A stretch of DNA of 38,019 nucleotides from Thermodesulfobacteriota bacterium (lineage in GTDB: Bacteria > Desulfobacterota > DSM-4660 > Desulfatiglandales > Desulfatiglandaceae): assembly GCA_028278625.1 (NCBI GenBank), contig JANQDY010000121.1:1-38019 (forward strand), given 5' to 3'. This document shows positions 17,450-25,716 of this stretch, piece by piece. Position 1 is the first letter of the stretch. Each line of letters begins with the position of its first letter. The notes beneath the pieces are model-generated. The model was not told where the DNA came from. It did no database searches and saw only the letters and a program-made list of their open reading frames with translations. Position numbers and translations under genes: made by a program.

Positions 17450-19270
17450 ATGGGGGTCAACTATTTCAACCGAGACTTGAGAGACCTGAAATTTGTCCTT
17501 TTCGAATATCTGGATATGGACAGCCTGCTGACCTACGAGGCTTTCCGGGATTTTGACAGGGAAGATTTCAGTATGATCATCGACGAAGGGCTCAAGCTCT
17601 GCCGGGAAGTCCTGGGCCCCGCCATGCAGGATGGGGACAGGGAAGGGTGCGCCTATGAGGAAGGCCGGGTAACGGTGCCGGCATCCTTCCATGAATGCTG
17701 GCGGGTTATGAAGGAAAACGGCTGGATTGGGACGGCCAGGAATCCGGCATTCGGGGGACAGGGATTGCCCGTTACGGTCAGCGGCATTTTAAGCGAGCTT
17801 TTTACCGGGGCCAACTTTGCTTTTATGACATATCCCGGGTTGGCCGTTGGAAACGGCCACCTGATTGAGAATTTCGGGACGGACGAAGACCGGCGCTTGT
17901 TCGTTCAAAATATGTACACCGGAAAGTGGGGCGGGACAATGTGCCTTACCGAACCGGATGCTGGTTCGGATGTGGGGTGGCTGCGCACAAAGGCCACACC
18001 TGATCCCATGTCCAACGACCCCCGCGTGTATCGCATCGAGGGGAGCAAACGGTTTATCACCTGTGGTGAACATGATTTGACGGAAAACATCATTCACCTG
18101 GTATTGGCCCGCATCGTCGGCGCCCCTCCCGGAACAAAGGGGATCAGCCTCTTCATCGTCCCAAAAATACGGGTGAATCCGGATGGCTCACTGGGGGAAA
18201 TGAACGACGTTTTCTGCGCCGGCATCGAGCACAAGATGGGGATACACGGTTCGTCCACCTGCACCCTCAATTTCGGTGAAAACGGAGACTGCCGCGGGAT
18301 TCTTCTGGGAGAACCCAACAGCGGAATGGCCAAGATGTTTCAGATGATGAATGAAGCCAGGATCGGCTGCGGGGTTCAGGCCCTGGGACTTACGGCAAGC
18401 GCTTACGACATGGCACAAAAATACGCAAAAGAAAGGGTTCAGGGACCCCTTTTCACCAACCGCGAGGGTGTTAGGGTGCCGATTGTTCAACATGAGGACG
18501 TGCGGCGCATGCTCATGAACCTTAAGGCCGGTACCGAAGCACTGCGCGCCATGATCGGGAAGTTGATGTACTATGTGGATGTGGCCCATAACGACCCGGA
18601 CGAGGCCAAACGGAAGGAGACCGCGCTTCGGACCGAACTCCTGACACCCTTGGTGAAGGCCTACGGATCCGATTTCGGCTATATGCTGATCCGTGATGCC
18701 ATCCAGATCATGGGCGGGGCCGGCTTTTGCAGCGAATTCCCCGTGGAGCAGTATGCCCGGGACATCAAGATCGTTTCCATATGGGAAGGAACATCCTACA
18801 TACAGTCACTGGACCTGGTGGGAAGGAAACTGCCCATGGAAGGCGGGAGCATTTTCCGCAATTGGCTACAGGAGATTATGGCCTTTACCAAAACGCACCG
18901 CGAGGACAAGGATTTCGGTGGTGACGCGAAAATCCTCTTTAAGGCAACCGAGGCAACGGGAGATTTCACCCTGAAGTTTATGGAATATTTTAAGCAGGGG
19001 AAACTCGCCCTTATTCCTCTCATCTCCACCAGGTTTTTGGAATGCTTTGCCGAAACGGCCATGGCGCATTATATGCTGGAACAGGGCATTCTGGCCCGGA
19101 AGAAGCTTGAAAAGGCGGCGCCGGGATCAGCGGACAGTTTGTTTTATCGGGGTAAAATTGAAACCGTGCATTACTTCTGCCGCAACATTCTTCCCAACGT
19201 GTTTTCACGGCATGCCGTCCTCCTTCAGGAAGACATGTCGGCCCTTGAAATTCCGGAAGAAGCGTTTTGA
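17450..19270 (+). CDS. acyl-CoA dehydrogenase, long form with C-terminal extension
   Basis: FAD-dependent acyl-CoA dehydrogenase of 606 residues from ATG 17450 (GGAGG upstream); the longer frame would overlap the thiolase. The core includes GTMCLTEPDAGSDVG (substrate and FAD loop), YRIEGSKRFITCGEHD, GIEHKMGIHGSSTCTLNF and QIMGGAGFCSEFPVEQYARD. The expected catalytic Glu is present in SIWEGTSYIQ. About 120 extra residues after the core match the long subfamily often found in anaerobes and resembling the acyl-CoA dehydrogenase C-terminal domain. It performs the first step of the cycle, making enoyl-CoA. No etfAB genes are in the window; the electron acceptor may be encoded elsewhere or involve the next gene. 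Confidence 0.94.
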   Translation: MGVNYFNRDLRDLKFVLFEYLDMDSLLTYEAFRDFDREDFSMIIDEGLKLCREVLGPAMQDGDREGCAYEEGRVTVPASFHECWRVMKENGWIGTARNPAFGGQGLPVTVSGILSELFTGANFAFMTYPGLAVGNGHLIENFGTDEDRRLFVQNMYTGKWGGTMCLTEPDAGSDVGWLRTKATPDPMSNDPRVYRIEGSKRFITCGEHDLTENIIHLVLARIVGAPPGTKGISLFIVPKIRVNPDGSLGEMNDVFCAGIEHKMGIHGSSTCTLNFGENGDCRGILLGEPNSGMAKMFQMMNEARIGCGVQALGLTASAYDMAQKYAKERVQGPLFTNREGVRVPIVQHEDVRRMLMNLKAGTEALRAMIGKLMYYVDVAHNDPDEAKRKETALRTELLTPLVKAYGSDFGYMLIRDAIQIMGGAGFCSEFPVEQYARDIKIVSIWEGTSYIQSLDLVGRKLPMEGGSIFRNWLQEIMAFTKTHREDKDFGGDAKILFKATEATGDFTLKFMEYFKQGKLALIPLISTRFLECFAETAMAHYMLEQGILARKKLEKAAPGSADSLFYRGKIETVHYFCRNILPNVFSRHAVLLQEDMSALEIPEEAF

Positions 19271-19283
19271 TTGGGAGGCAATA

Positions 19284-20351
19284 ATGACGAAGGATATCTA
19301 TCACGAGCTTCGAAAACAGTTGGACACGTATTCCCTTGGTTTTCCGGCCACGGCGTCCGGTATTGAATTGAAGATCCTCAAAAAGCTTTTCAGTATAGAT
19401 GATGCTGAGCTGTTTTTGAAGATGACCCAAAGGCTCGAGACAGCGGAAGAGGTGGCCAAAAATGCGGATGAACCGGTTGAGGAAATTGCAGCCAGGCTTG
19501 AAGACATGACGGAAAAGGGGCTGCTCTTCAGACTGAAGCGCAAAGACAAGACAACCTATGCCGCCATCCCCTTTGTCCACGGGCTCTATGAATTCCAGGT
19601 AAAAAGCCTGGATCGGGAACTGGCCGAGATGGTGGAACAATATCACAAGGATGGATTCGCTAATAATTTTCATGATATTGGCGGCATGTTTCTTCGAACG
19701 ATACCCATACAAAAGTCGATTGAATTGACACATCATGTGGCCATGTACGATGACGCGGTTGAGATTCTCAAATCCAAGGATAAAATTGTTGTCACTGACT
19801 GCATATGCAGAAAGAAAAAGAAAGTGTTAGGCACCGGTTGCGACAAAAGAATGGAGGCTTGTTTCATGTTCGGCTCCATGGGACAGCTATATGTTGATCG
19901 GGGGATGGGCCGTCAGATTGATCTGGATGAAGCCATATCCATCCTAAGAGAAGCACAGGAAAGCGGTCTTGTTACCCAGCCCGCAACCAATCAGAATCCC
20001 GCGGGAATGTGCACTTGCTGCGGAGACTGCTGTGGCGTGCTGACCTCCATTAAGGACCATCCCAGACCGGGTGAATTGGTGTGTTCAAACTATCTTGCCA
20101 AAGAAAATAAAGAATTGTGCATCGGTTGTGAGACCTGTATGGAGCGCTGCCAGATGGACGCCATTGAAATAGATCAGGACAACATGGCAATGGTTAAGAA
20201 AGAAAGATGTATCGGATGCGGCTTGTGCGTCATTACCTGCCCCGTGGAGGCCATGCGATTGATGCCGAAGCCGGAAGAAAAGCAGGTGACGCCGCCTGTG
20301 TCCGCTCGGGAACAGATGATGATCATGGCCCGAAACAGGGGTCTTTATTGA
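19284..20351 (+). CDS. winged-helix / 4Fe-4S ferredoxin-type protein
   Basis: Predicted cytoplasmic iron-sulfur protein, 355 residues from ATG 19284 (GGGAGG upstream); the longer frame into the dehydrogenase gene is rejected. Residues about 35-90 resemble a winged helix (TAEEVAKNADEPVEEIAARLEDM, then EKGLLFRLK). The centre has a Cys cluster (DCICRKKKKVLGTGC, MEACFMFG) and CTCCGDCCGVL. The C-terminus has two classical 4Fe-4S motifs: CIGCETCMERCQMDAIEI and CIGCGLCVITCPVEAM. It is the last gene of the beta-oxidation operon, 13 bases after the acyl-CoA dehydrogenase. It could pass electrons from the dehydrogenase or ETF toward low-potential carriers, or be a redox-sensing regulator; both are inference. 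Confidence 0.88.
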   Translation: MTKDIYHELRKQLDTYSLGFPATASGIELKILKKLFSIDDAELFLKMTQRLETAEEVAKNADEPVEEIAARLEDMTEKGLLFRLKRKDKTTYAAIPFVHGLYEFQVKSLDRELAEMVEQYHKDGFANNFHDIGGMFLRTIPIQKSIELTHHVAMYDDAVEILKSKDKIVVTDCICRKKKKVLGTGCDKRMEACFMFGSMGQLYVDRGMGRQIDLDEAISILREAQESGLVTQPATNQNPAGMCTCCGDCCGVLTSIKDHPRPGELVCSNYLAKENKELCIGCETCMERCQMDAIEIDQDNMAMVKKERCIGCGLCVITCPVEAMRLMPKPEEKQVTPPVSAREQMMIMARNRGLY

Positions 20352-20366
20352 TCGCCGTCCGACCAA

Positions 20367-20396
20367 GGCTCCCCGTAGCGGGACTCCCCTTTTTTC
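20367..20396 (+). terminator. possible intrinsic terminator after the beta-oxidation operon
   Basis: Fifteen bases after the last stop codon a short imperfect hairpin (CCCG-TAG-CGGG core with partial outer pairing) is followed by CCTTTTTT. The stem is weak, so this is a tentative call based mainly on position and the T run. Confidence 0.4.
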
Positions 20397-20516
20397 GTTT
20401 CCGACCCCGATGGTACGGGTTTTATTCGCTCATCTATTTTGGCATTGATTTTTTTCCGTATTTTGTTTCCCTGTCCCCGATTCGTTGAAAAATAGCGAAA
20501 GGGAAGTCATATTGTT

Positions 20517-20639
20517 ATGAAAAGTCATCGAAAGGAATTGTGGTTCTCCATGGGTTCATTAAAAAAAATATGGCAACGCTATGGATTAGCGCCGAGAGAA
20601 AGAGAATTTGCGACAGTGAAAGAGCTGATTACTCGATAA
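20517..20639 (+). pseudogene. 40-codon open frame, possible YjbQ-type start fused to unrelated sequence
   Basis: The frame starts with MKSHRKELWF, which resembles the first ten residues of YjbQ-family proteins (about 130-140 residues). It then departs from the family and reads SMGSLKKIWQRYGLAPREREF before stopping. GGGAAG lies ten bases before the ATG. The sudden loss of family resemblance suggests a broken gene rather than a real small protein. Both resemblances are from memory and weak. Confidence 0.3.
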
Positions 20640-20766
20640 GGGAGATTTCAAGATGGAACGTTTTTGATACCTGAAGTATGTTGGAGGAATCTGCAGTCTG
20701 ATGCCATCCAAAAAAACGGCCGGTGCTATGCATCTCTCATCCCCAGTTACGCCACCCTCCCAGGCA

Positions 20767-20841
20767 GGATATCACAACCATTTGGCTGCTAGAATTCGGT
20801 TGTGATACCATTCTGCCGGGATCGTGGAATTCGCCTCTGGA
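20767..20841. repeat. dispersed palindromic repeat, copy A
   Basis: About 75 bases that align without gaps to 29333-29407 at roughly three quarters identity by eye. The left half is an imperfect palindrome: GATATCACAACC pairs with GGTTGTGATACC around a 17-base centre. Both copies begin GGATATCACA and contain ATATCA or GATACCA plus a TGCC block. No coding capacity is seen. A REP- or MITE-like non-autonomous element is the simplest reading. Confidence 0.7.
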
Positions 20842-20868
20842 GAAATGCGAAGCACTTTAACATGAAAA

Positions 20869-21129
20869 TCAACGTTTTATCCGGTGCAGTTTCTGGTTGG
20901 AATTAAGTATCATGTCCCCGGAATTCCGCGGAATTCCGCCTGACATCCTGTGATAGGCGGAATTTGCGAAGACTATCTTGCCAGACGTATCTACTTCTTG
21001 AACACCTTGAGGGAGTGTTTCAATAATAAGTCGATACTTCTCTTCCCGTTCCTCTTCTCCGAAGAGAACCCTTTTCTCTAGGGCTTCAATTCTTTGCTCC
21101 AAATCCTCATAGGTGGGTTTTTTATCCAT
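20869..21129 (-). pseudogene. truncated PAS-domain sensor gene, N-terminal fragment
   Basis: An 86-codon frame starting MDKKPTYEDLEQRIEALEKR, the coiled-coil signature that begins many PAS sensors of this group (compare the gene at 21351-24074). It then enters a PAS domain (YRLIIETLPQGVQEVDTSGKIVFANSAYHRMSG). After about 65 residues the PAS sequence ends and the frame runs through the REP-like signature at 20899-20927 (PRNSGDMILNS) to a stop. Full-length relatives have several hundred residues including a kinase or output domain, so this gene has lost its 3' part to a rearrangement. Confidence 0.75.
20899..20927. repeat. REP-transposase-type signature sequence (GGAATTAAG...CCGGAATTCC)
   Basis: The 29 bases open with GGAATTAAGTATCATG and close with CCCCGGAATTCC. 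Their ends form a short inverted repeat (GGAATT/AATTCC), and a 10-base tandem duplication of GGAATTCCGC follows (20920-20939). Similar sequences recur next to Y1-type REP-associated transposases in many proteobacteria; this link is from memory, and no transposase gene is present here. It sits exactly where the PAS gene loses homology, suggesting insertion or deletion at this site. Confidence 0.5.
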
Positions 21130-21350
21130 CAGAAAAACCTCTAATTCTCAAGAAAAGTGTCCAAAGCATTTCTTCGGGAAAGAACAACCTGCATGATACT
21201 TTTATCCCTATCCTAGCAATCGATTGTATAAAGCAATGATTTCAGATTTATTCATTACTCAAGATGTTGTGGTGAGATTTTTCGTTGCCCACGTGTGATA
21301 AATCGAGAATATAGCCGTGGCTCCAATCTCCAAATACGCTGGATTTCTCA

Positions 21351-24074
21351 TCATCCATCTAACACTGCCCTGACAGCCCTGGCCAACTTGCCCATATCCA
21401 AAGGCTTCATGGCAAATCCCTTGATTCCGATCTGCTTAGCTCTTTTTTCATCAACAGTGTCGCTGTGTCCCGTACAGAGAAGAATTGGGATATCCTTTCT
21501 CACCTTGATCAGTTCTGATGCCAAAGCATCTCCGGACATCTTGGGCATAGCCATATCAGTAATCACCAGGTCAAAATCGTCAGGCGTGGAATTGAATTGT
21601 TCAAGTGCTTGTGTGCTTTCTGTCATACTCGAAACGGCATAGCCCAACCTTTCCAGCATCTGACGGATCATGTTGACGATGGATGGATCGTCATCAACCA
21701 GCAGAACTCTTTCGTTGCCGGTGGGCAATTTGGCCTGTTCTGCTTCTTTAACAGGCACCTCTTCTTCGACTTTTGGAAACAGCACCTCAACAACGGTTCC
21801 TTCACCTACGGTACTCTCAATTTTAATGACCCCCTTACATTTTTTGACGATCCCGTAGACAACCGCAAGTCCCATTCCGCTGCCTGCACCGAACTTTTTT
21901 GTAGTAAAATAGGGTTCAAAAACCTTGTCCAAAATATCCGGTGAAATGCCTTCCCCGCCGTCTCTGACAGTAAGTTTTACAAAATCACCCGCCGAGAGAT
22001 CTTCATAACGAGATGCAGTTTTTTTATCCAGAGCCAGCTCAGTAATGCCTACTTCAAGTGTGCCACCTGATGCTTTCATGGCATGTGCGGCATTCGTGCA
22101 AAGATTAATGACGATTTGATGAATCTCGGTCGGATCACCCATTATCATCTTTGGCTCAGGGGATATTTTTGTTTGGATATCAACCATTGTCGGTATGGAA
22201 GCCCGCATGAGCTTGAGCGATTCTTTGACAATCGTGTTGATCTCCAGAAGCTTCAACGCCGTCATGGTTTTACGGGCGAAGCTTAAAGTCTGTCGGACCA
22301 CATTTTTGGCCCTGAAAGAGGCATTGCGGATCTCCTTCAGCGATTCTTTTGCGGGGTTCCAATCGGGGACATCATCCATTGCAAGCTCGGCGTTACCCAC
22401 TATGATGCCGAGGACATTGTTGAATTCATGGGCGATTCCACCAGCCAAGTTACCAATCGCCTCCATTTTGTGGGCCTGGCGCAGTTCCTCTTCGAGCTGT
22501 TTGCGTTCAGTAATGTCGTTTATGTAGGCTTGCACGGCTGGCTTACCTTCCCACTGCATGATGACGGAGTTGGTCTCGATCCATCTGATATCACCGGATT
22601 TGGTCAAGATGCGCATCTGGATAGGAATCCGGCTTGGGGTGTTATGTACAAGACGTTCTTGGATGCGCTTGATTGCAAGTTCTTTGTCTTCGGGGTGCAA
22701 AAAAGTCAGGAAATCTCGGCTATCGAACTCTTCTTCTGACAATCCCAACATTTCATAAACCTTGGGATTGGTGTATACTAACTTGTCATCCTGAATCAGC
22801 AATATGCCAACACCTGTATTTTCCATTATAGATCTAAGTCTCTTTTCAGATTCCAGCAGCGCGTCCACTGCGTTTTTCCGATCTGTAACATCAATGGCAA
22901 ACCCGGCAATTCCAGTAATTTCTTTTTGGGCGTTTTGAAGCGGAAATTTTACGGTTTCGAAATGGCGTGGTTGACCGTTGACCATGACGGTTTCAGACAA
23001 TGTCATTGACCTTCCCGCATCAATTACAGAGCGGTCATTCGCCTGCATCTGTTTCGCGGTTTCCGGCGATGTGGAGTAGAGTTCATAGTCCGTTTTGCCG
23101 ACGATTTCTCCGGGAGACAGAGAAAAAAGCCTTTCAAAAGATCCGTTAACAAACGTAATTTTGCTTTGGAGATCTTTCATAAATGCAACGGCCGGAGAGT
23201 TGTCCATCCATAGATTTAAAAGATAATTGGTATACCGCAGTTCATCTTCTGTTTGCTTACGCTCAGTGATATCGATAGAAATTCCATCCCAAACAGTGTC
23301 GCCATTTTCGTGCTTTTTTGGTGTAGATTTCAAGTGAAACCATTTGGTCTTACCAGTAGGTTCAATGATTCTATGCTCTAACGAGAGCATCGATAATCTT
23401 TCTGAGGACTTTTTTATCTCATTTGTTACATATTCCAAATCATCAGGGTGTATTGGCTTGAATATTAGTGTGGGATCGCTAGTGATTTCCTGCGGCGTGT
23501 ATCCAGAATATTCGTGAACGTGGTTACTGACGAATGGCACGGAAAAGGAACCGTCTGGATGGAGGATGTATTGAAATACCATTCCTGGTATATTTTCAGT
23601 GAGTTGGCGATATTTCTCTTCGTTTTTCCGTAATTCATTTTCTGCCAGCTTTCTTTCTGTGATATCTTGTACAATCCCAAACATATGGGTCGGGTTTCCG
23701 TCTTTGTCGGTCCTGAGATTTCCTTTGGAATAGATCCAGCATGTTTCTCCATCGTGTCTGTTTATGGGATATTCGAAAACGGCGGATCCCGCATCCATTA
23801 ACCGTTTGACCTGCCGGTCGTGATAACCGTGGTATCCCGGGTCTAAACGCGCCATCAGCCTCTTGATTGTCAGGGGTTCTTCATCGTGCGTAATCCCGTA
23901 TATCTCATAAACTTCATCCGACAATGATATTTTGTCGGCATTAATGTCAAATTCCCACCAACCCAATTTCGCATACTTCTGTGCAACGAGCAGCTTGTCA
24001 TTCGCTAATCTTAGCTGGTCTTTACAGTTTCGGACCTTTTCCTCTAGTTCCTCATAGGTTGGTCTGCGGGACAT
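21351..24074 (-). CDS. multi-PAS hybrid histidine kinase with C-terminal receiver
   Basis: Soluble sensor kinase of 907 residues; no membrane helix is seen. The N-terminal coiled coil MSRRPTYEELEEKVRNC is followed by about four PAS/PAC units, each ending in DITERK- or DVTDRK-like motifs. The kinase core has phospho-acceptor His549 in GGIAHEFNNVLG, then the N box (NLCTNAAHAM), DGGEGI and GSGMGLAVVYG. The C-terminal receiver has LLVDDDPS, phospho-acceptor Asp840 in VITDMAMPKMSG, and MKPL. The signal is unknown; multiple PAS domains suggest intracellular redox or ligand sensing. It is the only intact gene between 20352 and 24530. Confidence 0.92.
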   Translation of the reverse strand: MSRRPTYEELEEKVRNCKDQLRLANDKLLVAQKYAKLGWWEFDINADKISLSDEVYEIYGITHDEEPLTIKRLMARLDPGYHGYHDRQVKRLMDAGSAVFEYPINRHDGETCWIYSKGNLRTDKDGNPTHMFGIVQDITERKLAENELRKNEEKYRQLTENIPGMVFQYILHPDGSFSVPFVSNHVHEYSGYTPQEITSDPTLIFKPIHPDDLEYVTNEIKKSSERLSMLSLEHRIIEPTGKTKWFHLKSTPKKHENGDTVWDGISIDITERKQTEDELRYTNYLLNLWMDNSPAVAFMKDLQSKITFVNGSFERLFSLSPGEIVGKTDYELYSTSPETAKQMQANDRSVIDAGRSMTLSETVMVNGQPRHFETVKFPLQNAQKEITGIAGFAIDVTDRKNAVDALLESEKRLRSIMENTGVGILLIQDDKLVYTNPKVYEMLGLSEEEFDSRDFLTFLHPEDKELAIKRIQERLVHNTPSRIPIQMRILTKSGDIRWIETNSVIMQWEGKPAVQAYINDITERKQLEEELRQAHKMEAIGNLAGGIAHEFNNVLGIIVGNAELAMDDVPDWNPAKESLKEIRNASFRAKNVVRQTLSFARKTMTALKLLEINTIVKESLKLMRASIPTMVDIQTKISPEPKMIMGDPTEIHQIVINLCTNAAHAMKASGGTLEVGITELALDKKTASRYEDLSAGDFVKLTVRDGGEGISPDILDKVFEPYFTTKKFGAGSGMGLAVVYGIVKKCKGVIKIESTVGEGTVVEVLFPKVEEEVPVKEAEQAKLPTGNERVLLVDDDPSIVNMIRQMLERLGYAVSSMTESTQALEQFNSTPDDFDLVITDMAMPKMSGDALASELIKVRKDIPILLCTGHSDTVDEKRAKQIGIKGFAMKPLDMGKLARAVRAVLDG

Positions 24075-24291
24075 GATAATTTCCTCCGATTTTGGGATGG
24101 TTCTGAAACATGATCGCCTGCATCCGGAAGCATTGTCTCTCTAAAACGCCGTTCTCCTCAAGGATTTCCCTGATCCTGTGCCCCAGATTATTTATGGAGA
24201 TGGGCTTTTCAATGAAATTGATACCGTCATCAAGAACGCCCTGACTGGAAATGACGTTCGCCGTGTAGCCGGACATAAATAGGATCCGCAT
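24052..24291 (-). pseudogene. C-terminal remnant of a receiver domain
   Basis: The frame starts MRILFMSGYTANVISSQGVLDDGINFIEKPISINNLGHRIREILEE, which is the last third of a receiver domain: the SGY motif after strand 4 and the KP lysine before the last helix. No start region or phospho-acceptor Asp precedes it. After the domain it reads through non-family sequence and overlaps the start of the kinase gene at 24074. It is the surviving end of another hybrid kinase or response regulator. Confidence 0.75.
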
Positions 24292-24363
24292 GAAAACGTT
24301 TCAAGCACAATATTCAATTTATGGGGGTGCCGCAATCAACGGTTTGGGTTGTGATAGAGATCA

Positions 24364-24534
24364 TTAAATTATGATATCATAAACTTGGCCGTAATCCACA
24401 TCCCAGTAGGCATGTACCAGACGATTCCTGAATCCGGCCATGGTTCTGAACCGTTTTGCCAGTGACGGCTCGATGATGCCTGCCTTTCCCAAAGCCAGAA
24501 AACACTCGGCATATCCCTTTGGGACCTGTTTCAA
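24364..24534 (-). pseudogene. HepT-like (DUF86) toxin fragment
   Basis: A minus-strand frame of up to 56 codons, partly overlapping the end of the upstream gene, reads YAECFLALGKAGIIEPSLAK, then RFRTMAGFRNRLVHAYWDVD, and stops after YDIII. FRNRLVHxYWxVD is the signature RX4H region of HepT-type ribonuclease toxins of the HepT-MNT system, with the Tyr that MNT antitoxins AMPylate in characterised members. Full proteins are about 110-145 residues. The N-terminal half and the MNT partner are absent, so this is a decayed toxin-antitoxin module. No proper start codon was found. Confidence 0.6.
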
Positions 24535-25667
24535 TTTTTTTGCCGATATGATTGAGCCATTAGAGCCGCTGTAACTTCCTGAAGTACGGAACCCTGACTG
24601 ACGGTTTTAAATCTTTCAAGTGCATTTTTGGCCTTTTCCCCTGGAAGCCTGCCCAGGGCCCAGGCAATCATCCCTGTCACCCGGTCGTCATGGTTGTCTT
24701 CAAAGGCTTTTGCGAGATCGTCCGTATATCTGGGATCGTTGGTGTTGCCCATGGTTCTGGCCACGTTCATTTTCCAGCGCCACATATCCTTATGAGACAT
24801 GTAAAACATGTGGGGCCAAATCTTGTCTTTAAAATACGGGGTATCCATATGCAAAAGAGAGGAGAGATTAAAATGTTCGGCCTTTTTTAGGACTTTTTGG
24901 TTCATGGGCAGTTCCTTTGCCAGCCATGGCAGGTTTCTGGGACACACATTCTGGCACCGGTCACAGCCATACACATAGAGACCCATGGGTTCGCGCATTT
25001 CAACGGGGGTTATGCCCTTCCCAAAATAGGACAGGTAGGAGATGCATTTTCGAGGATCGATCCTGGCGTTACCCTTCAGCGCTTTTGTGGGGCAGGCGGC
25101 GATGCAAGCGTTTCTGCACCAGTCCGGACATCCCATTTTGACGCTTGGTGCATCCGGTTCGAATGTCCGGTCAACCACAAATGCAATGGGAAGCACCCAT
25201 GACCCCTTCCGTGCTGCTTTGTTGGCGTAAAAAAGGCAGTTTTTGCCAAAAGTCCCCATGCCGGCACGGGCAGCCGCAACCCTGTGGGGCAGATTAAAGG
25301 GAATTTTGGAATTGATACCGTTCGATAGGAGATAGTTTCTAAAGGATCGTATTCTTTGGGCGAGACCATCCTTGGTGACCCGGTCGTCATCCAGGTAGCA
25401 TCTGCCAAAATGACCCTCCATCCATTTTGGATAAGATTCACGAAAATAGAGTTCCATGACAACGATAATGGCTCTGGCTTCCGGGAGAATGCTCTTTGGA
25501 TCGGTACCGTCCAACAGACCGAGCCCTGCATTTTCAACCCATGCGTATTCTTCCCATCTTTCTTCAAGCGCTTTCCTGTGATCGTCAAACGGATCAGCGG
25601 TCGTAAAACCCGTATCCTCAAAACCGCATTTTTCCGCTTCCCGGATAATGTCCTGTTTTGTGATCAT
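24531..25667 (-). CDS. QueG-like iron-sulfur protein
   Basis: A 378-residue protein resembling epoxyqueuosine reductase QueG and related cobalamin/4Fe-4S oxidoreductases. The middle has HRVAAARAGMGTFGKNCLFY, the QueG-type substrate/cobalamin region. Two 4Fe-4S motifs follow: CPDWCRNACIAACPTKAL, with unusual C-x3-C-x3-C-x3-CP spacing instead of CxxCxxC, and CDRCQNVCPRN. A HEAT-like helical C-terminus follows (RVTGMIAWALGRL). True QueG reduces epoxyqueuosine in tRNA. The location 49 bases after an enoyl-CoA hydratase in an acyl-CoA operon, together with the divergent first motif, suggests another reductase role. I did not assign the symbol for that reason. Confidence 0.75.
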   Translation of the reverse strand: MITKQDIIREAEKCGFEDTGFTTADPFDDHRKALEERWEEYAWVENAGLGLLDGTDPKSILPEARAIIVVMELYFRESYPKWMEGHFGRCYLDDDRVTKDGLAQRIRSFRNYLLSNGINSKIPFNLPHRVAAARAGMGTFGKNCLFYANKAARKGSWVLPIAFVVDRTFEPDAPSVKMGCPDWCRNACIAACPTKALKGNARIDPRKCISYLSYFGKGITPVEMREPMGLYVYGCDRCQNVCPRNLPWLAKELPMNQKVLKKAEHFNLSSLLHMDTPYFKDKIWPHMFYMSHKDMWRWKMNVARTMGNTNDPRYTDDLAKAFEDNHDDRVTGMIAWALGRLPGEKAKNALERFKTVSQGSVLQEVTAALMAQSYRQKN

Positions 25668-25716
25668 CGTCTTCGTCCTTTAGCGCAGATCGTGATTTCA
25701 CGGTTGTTTGAATGTC

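Noticed and set aside
20701..20840. Possible CRISPR or tandem-repeat structure around the inverted repeats
   Set aside because: Only one palindromic unit is present locally, with no regularly spaced repeats.
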